DNA of 63,290 nt, taken from positions 1-63,290 of the forward strand of contig CAMLPN010000006.1 of NCBI GenBank assembly GCA_946481965.1. Reading direction: 5' to 3'. This DNA comes from an uncultured Neisseriaceae bacterium. GTDB lineage: Bacteria > Pseudomonadota > Gammaproteobacteria > Burkholderiales > Neisseriaceae. Made by a program: the position numbers and the translations under genes. A model generated the notes under the pieces. That model saw only the letters and a program-made list of their open reading frames with translations, made no database searches and was not told the DNA's origin. Below are positions 28,351 through 38,004 of this stretch, in pieces; the first letter of the stretch is position 1; each line of letters begins with the position of its first letter.

Positions 28351-29892
28351 TTACTTAAAATGACGGTAATGAGTCAGAGTACGTATTAGTAAACGATTTG
28401 GATGTAAGGCTTGCTGCAATTTCGCAGATAAAGGCGATGGAAGACCCAGAATAGCAGCAGCGATAGCTTCGGCACAAAGCGGTGCCGTCGCCAGACCACG
28501 GCTGCCATGAGCGGTATTGACAAAAGCGCCCGGAAGCCAAGGGCAAGGGGTAGTGACAGGATAATTTTTATCATGTTTCAGTTTGGCATAGACATCAAGC
28601 ATACTTTTCGTGTCACCAATGGGCCCAACTACCGGTAAATGATCATAAGCATCACATCGTAATGCTGCATGTCCCTGTGGTTTGGTCGTTTGTTGCAAAT
28701 CATTGGCTAAAGCCGGTAGCCATTCGGTTAAGTGCTGCCAGTTAATTTGTTCATCGCTCAGAGTCAGAGTGTCATTATTGTTATTGGGATGAAAAGTTGC
28801 TCCAAAACACATTTTATCTTGCCAGACAGGTGTAATATAACTTTTACCACTTAATGCACATTTTAAGCCTTCAGCATAGTCACCCGGATTTGCTGTGGTC
28901 GTTTGGCCACGGATTACTTGTAATGGCCAACCAACAATAGGGTCTAACTGATTACTTTGTGCTCCGGCACAAATGACAATATGAGAAGAATGGATAACTT
29001 CCTCTACACGGTCTCTTAGGTATGTAACCTGCCAGCAATCACCGTTATGAGCAAGTTGTTGTACCTGAGAATGTGTTAATACATTAATCAGAGGATGAGC
29101 TAGCAGGACTTGTACTACACTACGTGGGTTAGCCGTTACCCCAAAAGGCCACCATAAACCTCCACTGGGTAAATCAATACCGGCTAATTTAGATGCCTGA
29201 GCAGATGTAACAGATTGGTATAACTGACTATCTGGACGTTTTGAAGCTAATTGTTGATTACGGAATTGCTCATCAGCACTGAAATCCAAATGTAGTACAC
29301 CACAGTCTAGTCTTGGTGCGCCTGTCTGCTTTAATAAACTCAGGCTATAGGCATAACCTGAAAGTAATAATTCAGTTTGTGCAGTAGGGTTGGGAGAAAA
29401 TTTTGCATACAGCAGCCCCTGATGATTTCCAGAACCAGCAGTGGCAATTTCATTTTGTTCAATTACGGTAACCGCTATATTTCTTTGTGCCAGCGCAAAA
29501 GCTGTACTGGCACCGGCTATACCAGCACCGATCACTACTACAGATTGTACTGGTATTAGTTCAGGTATCGTTAACCACGGTTTTAGCTTTGCAGGCTGAT
29601 GTTTTAGTGCAGAAGAAATACACCGGTTATATGCTGACCATTGCTCATAAACATCTGGTCGGATAACAAGTAATTTTCCTTTGAAAAAAGGACAGGCATA
29701 AACTGGCTGTTGTTGCCAGAATGCTCTGGCTTGCTGCAATAGACATAATATTTTTTGGCCTTCAGGTGTTTCTGCATTCACATCCAGTGGCCAATGTTCA
29801 GAAATTATAATTAATTCAGGCTGCTCATCATTAATTAATTGTTGACTCAAACGATCAGCCTGTGGCCATTCCTTATAAAAATAAGTACTCAT
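28351..29892 (-). CDS. mnmC: MnmC oxidoreductase part (FAD-dependent, tRNA cmnm5(s2)U34 to nm5(s2)U34), without methyltransferase domain
   Basis: 513 residues. The FAD-binding dinucleotide motif VVVIGAGIAGASTAFALAQR begins near 118, followed by GSGNHQGLLYAKFSPNPTAQTE and, near the end, NTAHGSRGLATAPL, all MnmC(o) hallmarks. E. coli MnmC (about 668 aa) has a ~250-residue methyltransferase in front; here only ~115 residues of other sequence precede the FAD domain and I see no SAM motif. The start overlaps the end of the AsmA-like gene by 4 bases. The missing methylation step could be supplied by the MnmM-like protein at 6195-6755. Confidence 0.85.
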   Translation of the reverse strand: MSTYFYKEWPQADRLSQQLINDEQPELIIISEHWPLDVNAETPEGQKILCLLQQARAFWQQQPVYACPFFKGKLLVIRPDVYEQWSAYNRCISSALKHQPAKLKPWLTIPELIPVQSVVVIGAGIAGASTAFALAQRNIAVTVIEQNEIATAGSGNHQGLLYAKFSPNPTAQTELLLSGYAYSLSLLKQTGAPRLDCGVLHLDFSADEQFRNQQLASKRPDSQLYQSVTSAQASKLAGIDLPSGGLWWPFGVTANPRSVVQVLLAHPLINVLTHSQVQQLAHNGDCWQVTYLRDRVEEVIHSSHIVICAGAQSNQLDPIVGWPLQVIRGQTTTANPGDYAEGLKCALSGKSYITPVWQDKMCFGATFHPNNNNDTLTLSDEQINWQHLTEWLPALANDLQQTTKPQGHAALRCDAYDHLPVVGPIGDTKSMLDVYAKLKHDKNYPVTTPCPWLPGAFVNTAHGSRGLATAPLCAEAIAAAILGLPSPLSAKLQQALHPNRLLIRTLTHYRHFK

Positions 29893-32063
29893 GGTTTATT
29901 TGCCGGATTATTGGCTTCAGAGTCAGAACTGGCTCCCTGATTAAGCCATTGCCATTGTTGTTGCAAAGTTTGTCGCAAAGTATCATGTTTTTGCTTAGAA
30001 GTATGCAGGCCAGCAGTAAGTCGCTGATAATCAATAGTAAAGCTTGGATGCTTAAAGGTGCCATTAATTCGTAAAGGTAAATAATTTAACGAATTTCCAC
30101 TGCGTGTAGCTACCAGAACATTGAAATCCATTTGCTGTTGCTGCCATTTTATATTGCCGTTACCTTTTATATCAAAGTTATCAGCATGTAACTGGAGATG
30201 GCTATTCTCAGTAAAAGAATTATTGATTGGCAAATTTAGCTTGATGGACTGAAATGGGGTATAGTTAGTTTCGTTGTAGGACAATGCATTCTGATTATCG
30301 CTGTGCTGTAAGATATTATTAATATCTATACCGTTCCAGACCCCTTTGCGAATCTGGATTTTGGCATTACCAGTTATATTAGCCAGCGATTTTTTCCAGG
30401 ATATGCCACTACTGTGCAGATCTATATCTACATCACCCTGACCATCAAGATTATTAAAACCAAACATGTCCTGCATAAATGATTTTATTTGTATGTCTGA
30501 AACATGTTGTTTTGTTTTCCAGCTCATAGGAATACTATTGCTGATGTGTAACATGCCTGTTGTTTCGCCACCATACAAATGAAGATTAAGCGGATCAATG
30601 GTTAAATTTTCAGCGTCAGCTGTTAATGTGGACTTTACCTGATTAAATTGTACCGTTAGTGTTTGCAAAACATTGGTATTGAATTGAAGTTCGATAATGC
30701 GGTTTTTAAACCATTTCTGCCATAAATTTTGCCAGTTTTCTGGTAATGAAGTTAACGGATTTTCCAGATATGGACGTAAATTTAGTTGTGCTAAATTGAC
30801 AATACCGCTTAATTTGACCTTTTTCCCTTCTTTATGATAATTCAATGATACACTTAACGGCTGATTATCAAATTGTCCTTGTAAATTGATCTGAGTATTA
30901 CCAGTCTTGTCGCCTTCAACCGTGCCGTTCAAATCACTAATAAATCGAGAGTTAGGGAGTTGGTTAACACTATCCTGATGACTATTGACGGAAAGATTAT
31001 TAATTAGCCAATGCTCAGCATCCTGCCATGACAATTGTCCATTAAAGGTAAGAGCTGTTTGATAGAAGTTATTTTGCCAGCCACTATCAATCTGAAACTG
31101 TTCTATAGACCATTGATTTTTGCTCCAGTTCGCATTACTTGCCGTTAATGTAGTATTGACATTATTCTCCCCGAACTGAGCAGTGGCTACGCCTGTAATT
31201 TGCGGCAGTAACAATGTACCAAAACTAAATTTCCAGTTTTGGCCAGTACCTGAAATGTGAAATTGATGTTGCTGACTTTGCCATTGCCATTGGACATGTC
31301 CTGTCTGTAATAAGTGGTCTTTTGAATTCAGACGAGCATCAAAACTCCATTGACCAGTGCTTTTACCCAGCCACGGTGATTCAGTTTCGATATTAAGCTT
31401 AACATCCTGCCATTGAATTGCTGCGTGAGGACGATAAATACCATTAATTTGAAAATTTAGGTTGGCTAGATGGTTGCCACTGAGCAAACCATTGGATTGT
31501 AAAGCGCTACTATTATTATCTATTGTAGAGAATTGTAAATTTAAATTACTGATTTGTTGTAATTTATCTTCATTTTGAATACTGACATGAGCATTTTCAA
31601 CGATAAATCGATTTACATGTAAACGATCGGCTGAATTGGAATACTCAAACAAATTTTGCACATTCCATTGTCCCTGTGGACTCTGGATCATATTAATTTG
31701 CGCATTAAATAACTGCAACTTCTCAATAATCGGCTTACCAAACAAACTTTGCCAGCCCAGACCTATTTTCACCGTTTTAACGAGCGCTATCTCACTATGA
31801 TCATTAGAATTATTTAGACGCAAATTATGCAGAGTAACCGTAGGGCGAGGAAAAAGCGAGCGACTTATATCCTGATCGAACACCACCTGTTGACCATTTT
31901 TAGCGACCACCATGTCAACATGTTTCTGAATTTTTTCAGCATTAAATAAATATTGCAGTATCGCTATATCAATAATCAACAATAATAACAGCGTTAAGCA
32001 ACTAAAAACGATTAATTTTAGCCAAAACTTACCAGAATGCAGTAAGGAAATCATATTTTGCAA
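29889..32063 (-). CDS. AsmA family envelope protein
   Basis: 724 residues. One N-terminal membrane anchor (about 15-38), then a long beta-rich periplasmic body. N-terminal AsmA features are VVFDQDISRSLFPRPTVTLHNLRL near 55-78; C-terminal AsmA_2-like repeat includes GQGDVDIDLHSSG, IRKGVWNGIDI and DFNVLVATRSG..YLPLRINGTFKHPSF. The family is implicated in outer-membrane assembly and phospholipid transport. It is translationally coupled to mnmC, an odd functional pairing. Preceded by 409 bases without a gene. Confidence 0.88.
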   Translation of the reverse strand: MQNMISLLHSGKFWLKLIVFSCLTLLLLLIIDIAILQYLFNAEKIQKHVDMVVAKNGQQVVFDQDISRSLFPRPTVTLHNLRLNNSNDHSEIALVKTVKIGLGWQSLFGKPIIEKLQLFNAQINMIQSPQGQWNVQNLFEYSNSADRLHVNRFIVENAHVSIQNEDKLQQISNLNLQFSTIDNNSSALQSNGLLSGNHLANLNFQINGIYRPHAAIQWQDVKLNIETESPWLGKSTGQWSFDARLNSKDHLLQTGHVQWQWQSQQHQFHISGTGQNWKFSFGTLLLPQITGVATAQFGENNVNTTLTASNANWSKNQWSIEQFQIDSGWQNNFYQTALTFNGQLSWQDAEHWLINNLSVNSHQDSVNQLPNSRFISDLNGTVEGDKTGNTQINLQGQFDNQPLSVSLNYHKEGKKVKLSGIVNLAQLNLRPYLENPLTSLPENWQNLWQKWFKNRIIELQFNTNVLQTLTVQFNQVKSTLTADAENLTIDPLNLHLYGGETTGMLHISNSIPMSWKTKQHVSDIQIKSFMQDMFGFNNLDGQGDVDIDLHSSGISWKKSLANITGNAKIQIRKGVWNGIDINNILQHSDNQNALSYNETNYTPFQSIKLNLPINNSFTENSHLQLHADNFDIKGNGNIKWQQQQMDFNVLVATRSGNSLNYLPLRINGTFKHPSFTIDYQRLTAGLHTSKQKHDTLRQTLQQQWQWLNQGASSDSEANNPANKP

Positions 32064-32472
32064 TTACACTTAATCAGGAAATAAAACTAGGACAAAAGCC
32101 CAAATAGCTCAGATAAACAAAACAATTGGCTAGCCCAGATAGTAGCCAGCAATAAACCTTCAAATTTGTACTTCTCAATCTAAAATTTTATATTAAGTTC
32201 GCCCCCTACGAATTCAAATAATGTATCGGAAAATGCCCCATATAGATTACGTTTTCACTGATTCGTTTTGCGTCAGTATCAGTGACTGCTGCAAAACGAA
32301 GCCAAGATTTTTGTTAATTAATGAAATCATCAATATTAAGCTAACTAAAATTTATTCCAAAATTCAAACAGAACAGTAATCGTTTCAATTCAAATCGATA
32401 AATAAAATTGCATTATCTTAAAATATTATCAGTGAATTTCAGTTGTTTCAAAAAGATGAAACTCTTAGAGGT
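32064..32472. other. 409-base gap with overlapping inverted repeats
   Basis: No gene. At 32256-32300 two hairpins compete: TTCGTTTTGC/GCAAAACGAA (32262-32271 with 32291-32300) and CACTGAT/ATCAGTG (32256-32262 with 32278-32284). The plus strand just after reads GATTTTTGTTAAT. On the minus strand some stretches read like protein between stops, so it may contain a short mobile repeat or gene relic. Confidence 0.45.
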
Positions 32473-33270
32473 TTAATTATTTTGGTTTAAGTGCGAACCA
32501 ATAATTGGTAACAATTGTGCCAAAATTTTCGGATTGGCTGCTACGATATTGCCAGTGTTAAGCCAGCTTTGCTCCCCCTGCATATCTGTAACAATGCCAC
32601 CAGCTTCCTGAACGATCAAAGCGCCACCAGCTATATCCCATGGTTTGAGATTAAATTCAAAAAAACCATCCACCCGTCCACTGGCTACGTTACATAAATC
32701 TAGAGCAGCAGAGCCTTCACGTCTAGCACCTGCTGTTTTACTAAGTACATCTTTTAATATGGCCAAATAGGTATCCATGATAGATTGATCCACAACCGGA
32801 AATCCGGTAGCAATCAAGCTGCGCAGCATATCAATTCGATTGCTAACCCTGATTCTTTTATCGTTTAACAAAGCGCCTTGGCCACGACTAGCTACATAAA
32901 GATCATTTTGTTCTGGTGCATATACCAATGCCTCAGCTAAGACGTTCTTATGAAACAATGCCATTGAAATGGCATATTGTTTATGTCCATGCAGAAAATT
33001 TGTTGTTCCATCTAAAGGGTCAATTATCCATTGATATTCAGCTTTATTTTCACCCAAAAATCCAGATTCTTCACTTAAAATAGCGTGATGAGGATAGACT
33101 TCCTGTATGGTATTGATAATAATATTCTCCGCTTCACGATCTACTTCGGTAACAAAATCATTACTTGCTTTATTATCAACTTTAATATTACTTAAATTAC
33201 CGCTGGCACGATGCATCATCTGACCAGCTTTACGTGCAGCTTTCCAGGCTGTAGTTAAAATAGGGTTCAT
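32473..33270 (-). CDS. suhB: Inositol-1-monophosphatase family protein (SuhB)
   Basis: 265 residues from MNPILTTAWKAARKAG. Metal and phosphate motifs: SEESG near 69, DPLDGTTNFLHG near 86-97, and WDIAGGALIVQEAGG near 213. SuhB also acts in rRNA antitermination in E. coli. An in-frame upstream ATG at 33321 would add 17 non-conserved residues and is unlikely; E. coli SuhB is 267 residues. Divergent from trmJ. Confidence 0.93.
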   Translation of the reverse strand: MNPILTTAWKAARKAGQMMHRASGNLSNIKVDNKASNDFVTEVDREAENIIINTIQEVYPHHAILSEESGFLGENKAEYQWIIDPLDGTTNFLHGHKQYAISMALFHKNVLAEALVYAPEQNDLYVASRGQGALLNDKRIRVSNRIDMLRSLIATGFPVVDQSIMDTYLAILKDVLSKTAGARREGSAALDLCNVASGRVDGFFEFNLKPWDIAGGALIVQEAGGIVTDMQGEQSWLNTGNIVAANPKILAQLLPIIGSHLNQNN

Positions 33271-33971
33271 ACAGATTCTCATAATAGGGCAATATATGCC
33301 TTGATATTTGGATATATTCAATTAGTTTAAAGAACAATAATGCTAAAGATTAGCATTCAAATTCTATTTATTATACGCCAAAAAAGCCATTTATTCAGAT
33401 TTAGGTCTTAGTATGGAAGTGAGAGATATAAACAATAATGTGCAATCCAATAATTAAATTAACTAAAAAAAATTAAACCAATATAATTTTCATATAACTA
33501 TAAATATTCAATAATAAACTGTACTAATGTTAGTATTGGATAAATAGTAATAAATAAATTAAATCAGTTTCTTTGTTTCGAATTAAATTTAAAGATAATG
33601 TAAATTTACTATAGTTTCTTAAAAAAATTATGCAAATATTAACTCTACATAAGATTCTATCATTATAATTCATAAATGCTCGTTAGGAAAAAGCTAATAC
33701 TCGGATCAATAATGGGTTTAAAAGATAAAAATACTATCGAGGCATGAACAAAATCTAATTGTTAGCAATATTTATAATTTTGGAAAATAGAATATTGCCG
33801 CTAGTTGAACTTAAATTAAATTTCAACTTTTAATAATTAGGATATGAATTTAGTTAATGATGCTATATGACGGTTATCAGAACAATTACTCAAAATATAC
33901 TACAACCTTGCATTACCTTATTTTTGCTATATATTAGTAATTTAAATTTGTAAAATACTATCTGAAGTATT
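33271..33971. other. About 700-base AT-rich gap between suhB and trmJ
   Basis: No intact gene. A perfect 8-bp hairpin AATGCTAA-AGA-TTAGCATT (33339-33357) lies upstream of suhB. On the minus strand, 33663-33761 is open for 32 codons and reads like protein but lacks a start and may be a relic or chance. The rest is very AT-rich and presumably holds the two divergent promoters. Confidence 0.45.
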
Positions 33972-34778
33972 ATGAATAAACCTGAATTACCATCCTATCT
34001 AAAAAATATACATATTGTTCTGACCCGAACTAGCCATCCATCTAACATTGGTTCTGCAGCCCGAGCAATGAAAACCATGGGCTTAACCAACTTGATTTTG
34101 GTTGCACCTAAGTTAATGCAAACACCAATGACCCCAGAACCACCACAGTTTGATGTAGATCGTCCTGAGGCATTCACCTTGCCTGAAGAAAGTTATATTC
34201 TGGCATCGGGAGCACGAGATGTATTGGAAGAAGCCAAAGTAGTGCCTACTTTAGCCGAAGCTTTGGCTGCGACAACGCTTTCATGCGCATTAACCAGTCG
34301 TCGTCGGGAGCTGACCGCACCGCTACACACCCCGCGTGAATTGACACCATCGTTACTACTCGCTGCACAATCTGATCAACAAGTAGCACTGGTTTTTGGT
34401 AATGAAACATTTGGGCTGAGCATTGAAGAAACTCAGCTATGTAATCGACTTATTACCATCAATGGAAATCCAGATTATTTTTCACTCAATCTGGCGCAAG
34501 CCGTGCAGGTTATCTGTTACGAACTATTTAGCCACGTAAATGTCAGCATGGCGCATTTACAACAAGAACTTAATCTGGCCAATCATCAACAAATTAGCAA
34601 CATGGTGATGCATTTACGACAAATTATGGATAATGCTGGTTTTTTTAATCGTCGTAATGAAGAAAGATTAATGCGACGTATGGCAGCAATGTTTGATCGG
34701 GCCGCACTGACCACCGAAGATATAGATATCCTGCGAGGTTTTTACAATACTATAAACCAGCGAATGCAGTCCAAATAG
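33972..34778 (+). CDS. trmJ: tRNA (cytidine/uridine-2'-O-)-methyltransferase TrmJ
   Basis: SPOUT-class enzyme methylating the ribose of residue 32 in the anticodon loop. 268 residues. N-terminal IVLTRTSHPSNIGSAARAMKTMGL is diagnostic for the SpoU family (substrate Arg and Asn), and the knot motifs are VALVFGNETFGLS and INGNPDYFSLNLAQAVQV. The C-terminal helical extension (RNEERLMRRMAAMFDRAAL) is TrmJ-specific. DUF1853 follows. Confidence 0.95.
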   Translation: MNKPELPSYLKNIHIVLTRTSHPSNIGSAARAMKTMGLTNLILVAPKLMQTPMTPEPPQFDVDRPEAFTLPEESYILASGARDVLEEAKVVPTLAEALAATTLSCALTSRRRELTAPLHTPRELTPSLLLAAQSDQQVALVFGNETFGLSIEETQLCNRLITINGNPDYFSLNLAQAVQVICYELFSHVNVSMAHLQQELNLANHQQISNMVMHLRQIMDNAGFFNRRNEERLMRRMAAMFDRAALTTEDIDILRGFYNTINQRMQSK

Positions 34779-34820
34779 GTGGACAAGTTCATCACCTCAT
34801 TAGCTAGGATTCAATTATTT

Positions 34821-35690
34821 ATGAATTATGCATTAGATGCATTATGGTGGCGCTTGCAAACACCACAAGTTCGCGATTTGGCGACGTTATTAACAGCGCC
34901 AGCACCTTGGCACACTTCTTGTGAGTTGCCGGTTACACAATTATTGGGCAATGAAGGTTTTCGATTTTTACTTAATCTAGATAGACATCCACAAAATCTT
35001 CTTAGCTTTCTAAACAAACAACCGCTTCATCACAACCGACTTGGTATTTATGCAGAACAATTATTATGTTTCTGGTTTCAGTATGCACCACATTGCCAAT
35101 TGATCGGCTCTAATCTGCTTATTGTTCAAAACAAACAATCTTTAGGGGCAGCAGATTTTATTGTTAAGATCGACCAAAAACACTTTCATCTGGAATTAAC
35201 CTGTAAATATTATGGAGCTGCCCAGCTTGAAATGACCGCTTTTGCTGGTCTTAATCATACAGATAGATTAGTAAATAAAGTTAACAAATTGGAAAAGCAA
35301 TTAACTTTACTCAGGCAGCTCCCATTATCCGTCTTGCCTGAAGTGAATATTAATATCGCCAATCTACCCTCTGCCAGTATCGTTCGCGGCATGTTATTTA
35401 CTCCGCAAGCAAAAATGTACCATCATCCAGTCATTAATCGTTTCTGTTGGCAAGGTTACTGGATAAATAAGTGGACAGACTGGCCAGTTAATTTGCACAA
35501 AGATAAACGTTTCTGGACGCATAAGCGTTTATCTTTGCTAGCACCTGCCCGAATCAGTAGCGAAGAGACCATGACTTTTGAGCAGGTAAAGCACGTTGAA
35601 CATGGAATACTAGCGATATTACAACAGCGCGCAGATGGTTATTGGCATGAGGTTGACCGTATTATGAAAATTAATAATGACGAAAATTAA
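34821..35690 (+). CDS. DUF1853 family protein
   Basis: 289 residues from MNYALDALWWRLQTPQVRDLA, the typical family start, with AGGA upstream. An in-frame GTG at 34779, abutting the trmJ stop, would add 14 residues but has no ribosome-binding site. Conserved features include RLGIYAEQLLCFWFQ, LGAADFIVK and FHLELTCKYY, which resemble the acidic core (D..E.K-like) of restriction-endonuclease-fold proteins; a nuclease role is conjecture. Function unknown. Confidence 0.8.
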   Translation: MNYALDALWWRLQTPQVRDLATLLTAPAPWHTSCELPVTQLLGNEGFRFLLNLDRHPQNLLSFLNKQPLHHNRLGIYAEQLLCFWFQYAPHCQLIGSNLLIVQNKQSLGAADFIVKIDQKHFHLELTCKYYGAAQLEMTAFAGLNHTDRLVNKVNKLEKQLTLLRQLPLSVLPEVNINIANLPSASIVRGMLFTPQAKMYHHPVINRFCWQGYWINKWTDWPVNLHKDKRFWTHKRLSLLAPARISSEETMTFEQVKHVEHGILAILQQRADGYWHEVDRIMKINNDEN

Positions 35691-35860
35691 TCATAATTAG
35701 TTGAAGATATTTGCTACCACATAGGTTTTTATTAAGGCTTATGGTAAAATTATCATTTAATTTTTTGTCTGTCTGAATCAGTAGCCGTATTAGTCATACT
35801 AACCAACATCCATGATAGACAAAGCAGAAATCAATTAAACATCTAACTTAAGGGTTTGCG

Positions 35861-37180
35861 ATGAGCGTAACGGTAGAAAAACTAGATAATTTAGAGCGTA
35901 AAGTTATTCTGTCTCTGAATTGGGATGAGATCAGAACAAAAGTTAATGCGCGGATGAAAGCGGCACAAAAGCGCGCCCGTGTAGATGGCTTTCGTCCGGG
36001 AAAAGCTCCGTTAAAAATGATTGACGCCATGTATGGTTATGGCATTCGTGATGAAGTTTTAAACGAATTAACCCATAAAGCATTTGAAGAACTTATCGTA
36101 TCCGAAAAATTAAAAGTAGCAGGGCTGAAAAGTCTGACAGCTTTAGAAGATGCTGAACAGGACGATGAAAAGGTTTATAAAATCGCCGTCGTGTTTGAAG
36201 AATTTCCGGAAATCAAAATCGGTGATCTGAGTACTCAGGAAGTTACAAAAATTACCACGGAAATTGGCGAGACAGAAATTGATAAAACGGTTGAAATTCT
36301 GCGTCAACAGCGTACACGCTTTAATCATGTTGAACGTGAAGCACAGAACAATGATCGGGTTATTATTGATTTTAACGGTAAAATTGATGGTGAAGATTTT
36401 GCCGGTGGTAGTGCCGAAAATTATGCTTTTATGATGGGTAAAGAGCAGATGCTGCCTGACTTTGAAGCCGGCGTAATTGGCATGAAAGAAAATGAAGTAA
36501 AAGAAGTTTTTGTTACTTTCCCAGAAGACTATCAGAGCAAAGATGTTGCTGGTAAAACAGCAATCTTCACCATCACTCTGAAAAACGTTTCTGAAGCTGT
36601 TTTGCCGGAAGTAAATGAAGAATTTGCTAAATCATTGGGCATCGAAGATGGCGATATTAGCAAAATGCGTACTGAAATCAAAAAAAATGTGGAACGTGAA
36701 GTTAATCGCCGTGTCAATGAAATGACCAAGGAAAGTGCTATCAATGCATTATTGGCAGCTACTCCAATTGAAGTACCTAGCTCCATAGTTGCCGAAGAAG
36801 CCAAAAATTTAGCTGAACAAATGAAAGAAAATTTTGCTGCCCAAGGTATGGGTGGTAAAGACTTAAACCTTCCATTGGAAATGTTTAACGAACAGGCTAA
36901 ACGTCGTGTCAGCATTAGTTTGGCAATGGGTGAACTGGTTCGTGACCAGAAATTGGAGCCAACAGAAGAGCAGATCAAAAAAATTGTTAGCGAATTTGCT
37001 GATAGCTATGAAGATCCGCAAGAAGTCATAGATTGGTACTACAGTGACAAAAAAAATCTTCAGGGTCCAACCTCGCTTGCTATTGAACAAAATGCAGTTG
37101 ACTACATTTTAAGTAAAGCAAAAGTTACCGATAAAGTTATGTCTTTTGAAGAAGTTATGGGTCAACAGGCACGAGCTTAA
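35861..37180 (+). CDS. tig: Trigger factor
   Basis: Ribosome-bound chaperone and peptidyl-prolyl isomerase. 439 residues. The ribosome-binding signature GFRPGKAP is at about 44-51, the FKBP-like domain spans about 160-245 (VIIDFNGKIDGEDFAGGSAENY begins it), and a helical C-terminal substrate domain follows. tig-clpP order is widely conserved; a terminator-like hairpin separates the two. Confidence 0.97.
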   Translation: MSVTVEKLDNLERKVILSLNWDEIRTKVNARMKAAQKRARVDGFRPGKAPLKMIDAMYGYGIRDEVLNELTHKAFEELIVSEKLKVAGLKSLTALEDAEQDDEKVYKIAVVFEEFPEIKIGDLSTQEVTKITTEIGETEIDKTVEILRQQRTRFNHVEREAQNNDRVIIDFNGKIDGEDFAGGSAENYAFMMGKEQMLPDFEAGVIGMKENEVKEVFVTFPEDYQSKDVAGKTAIFTITLKNVSEAVLPEVNEEFAKSLGIEDGDISKMRTEIKKNVEREVNRRVNEMTKESAINALLAATPIEVPSSIVAEEAKNLAEQMKENFAAQGMGGKDLNLPLEMFNEQAKRRVSISLAMGELVRDQKLEPTEEQIKKIVSEFADSYEDPQEVIDWYYSDKKNLQGPTSLAIEQNAVDYILSKAKVTDKVMSFEEVMGQQARA

Positions 37181-37207
37181 GCTGAGCAGCCATTTCGGAT
37201 AATATAT

Positions 37208-37254
37208 AAAAGCACCAAAGTACTTTAGCTGCTTAGGTGCTTTTCATTTTGATA
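37208..37254 (+). terminator. Hairpin terminator/attenuator between tig and clpP
   Basis: AAAAGCACC / GGTGCTTTT, extended by AAG/CTT after a mismatch, 11-base loop, then CATTTT. It lies 27 bases after tig and just before the clpP ribosome-binding site. Confidence 0.7.
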
Positions 37255-37265
37255 AAGGATAATCT

Positions 37266-37883
37266 ATGTCGAAGATTGAAAATCTAGGTCTGGTGCCAAT
37301 GGTGGTTGAGCAAAGCGGACGCGGTGAACGTGCTTATGATATCTATTCACGTTTATTGAAAGAACGTATTGTCTTTATGGTTGGTCCGGTAACAGATGAA
37401 ACAGCAAATTTAGTCGTTGCTCAGTTGTTATTTCTTGAAAGTGAAAACCCAGATAAGGATATCTCTCTGTATATCAATTCTCCAGGAGGCTCTGTAACAG
37501 CGGGGATGTCTATTTTTGACACTATGAATTTCATCAAACCCGATGTTGCGACTTTATGTTTGGGTCAAGCTGCCAGTATGGGTGCTTTTTTATTATCAGC
37601 AGGTGCAAAAGGAAAACGTTTTGCCTTACCTAATAGTCGCGTTATGATTCACCAACCTTTGATTAGTGGAGGTCTTGGTGGTCAGGCGTCTGATATTGAA
37701 ATTCATGCACGAGAATTACTGAAATTGAAACAACAATTGAATGAACATCTGGCCAAACATACCGGTCAAAAACTGGAACAAATTGAAAAGGATACTGATC
37801 GCGATAACTTTATGTCCGCTGAAGAAGCAAAAAAATACGGCTTAATAGATGAAGTTCTTACACATCGTGTTAAGTCAGCTTGA
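37266..37883 (+). CDS. clpP: ATP-dependent Clp protease proteolytic subunit
   Basis: 205-residue serine protease forming the double heptameric chamber served by ClpX/ClpA. Catalytic triad by alignment in my head: Ser104 (GQAASMGAF), His129 (VMIHQPL), Asp180 (DTDRDNFM). Begins [23 protein letters not shown], the canonical processed region. Unlike many bacteria, clpX does not follow; a terminator and convergent rodA do. Confidence 0.97.
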   Translation: MSKIENLGLVPMVVEQSGRGERAYDIYSRLLKERIVFMVGPVTDETANLVVAQLLFLESENPDKDISLYINSPGGSVTAGMSIFDTMNFIKPDVATLCLGQAASMGAFLLSAGAKGKRFALPNSRVMIHQPLISGGLGGQASDIEIHARELLKLKQQLNEHLAKHTGQKLEQIEKDTDRDNFMSAEEAKKYGLIDEVLTHRVKSA

Positions 37884-37923
37884 ATTTAGCAATTTGCCAG
37901 TTAACATTAATCAGTTAGATAAT

Positions 37924-37956
37924 AAAAAAATCGAAACAAATTGTTTCGATTTTTTT
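37924..37956. terminator. Bidirectional terminator after clpP / rodA side
   Basis: A7-TCGAAAC..GTTTCGA-T7 hairpin, stem about 13 bp. Runs of A and T on each side allow use from both strands. Confidence 0.85.
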
Positions 37957-38004
37957 ATTGATTGAATAAGGTTGATCAAAAAATGCCTTATCCTACTTAC
38001 TTAA

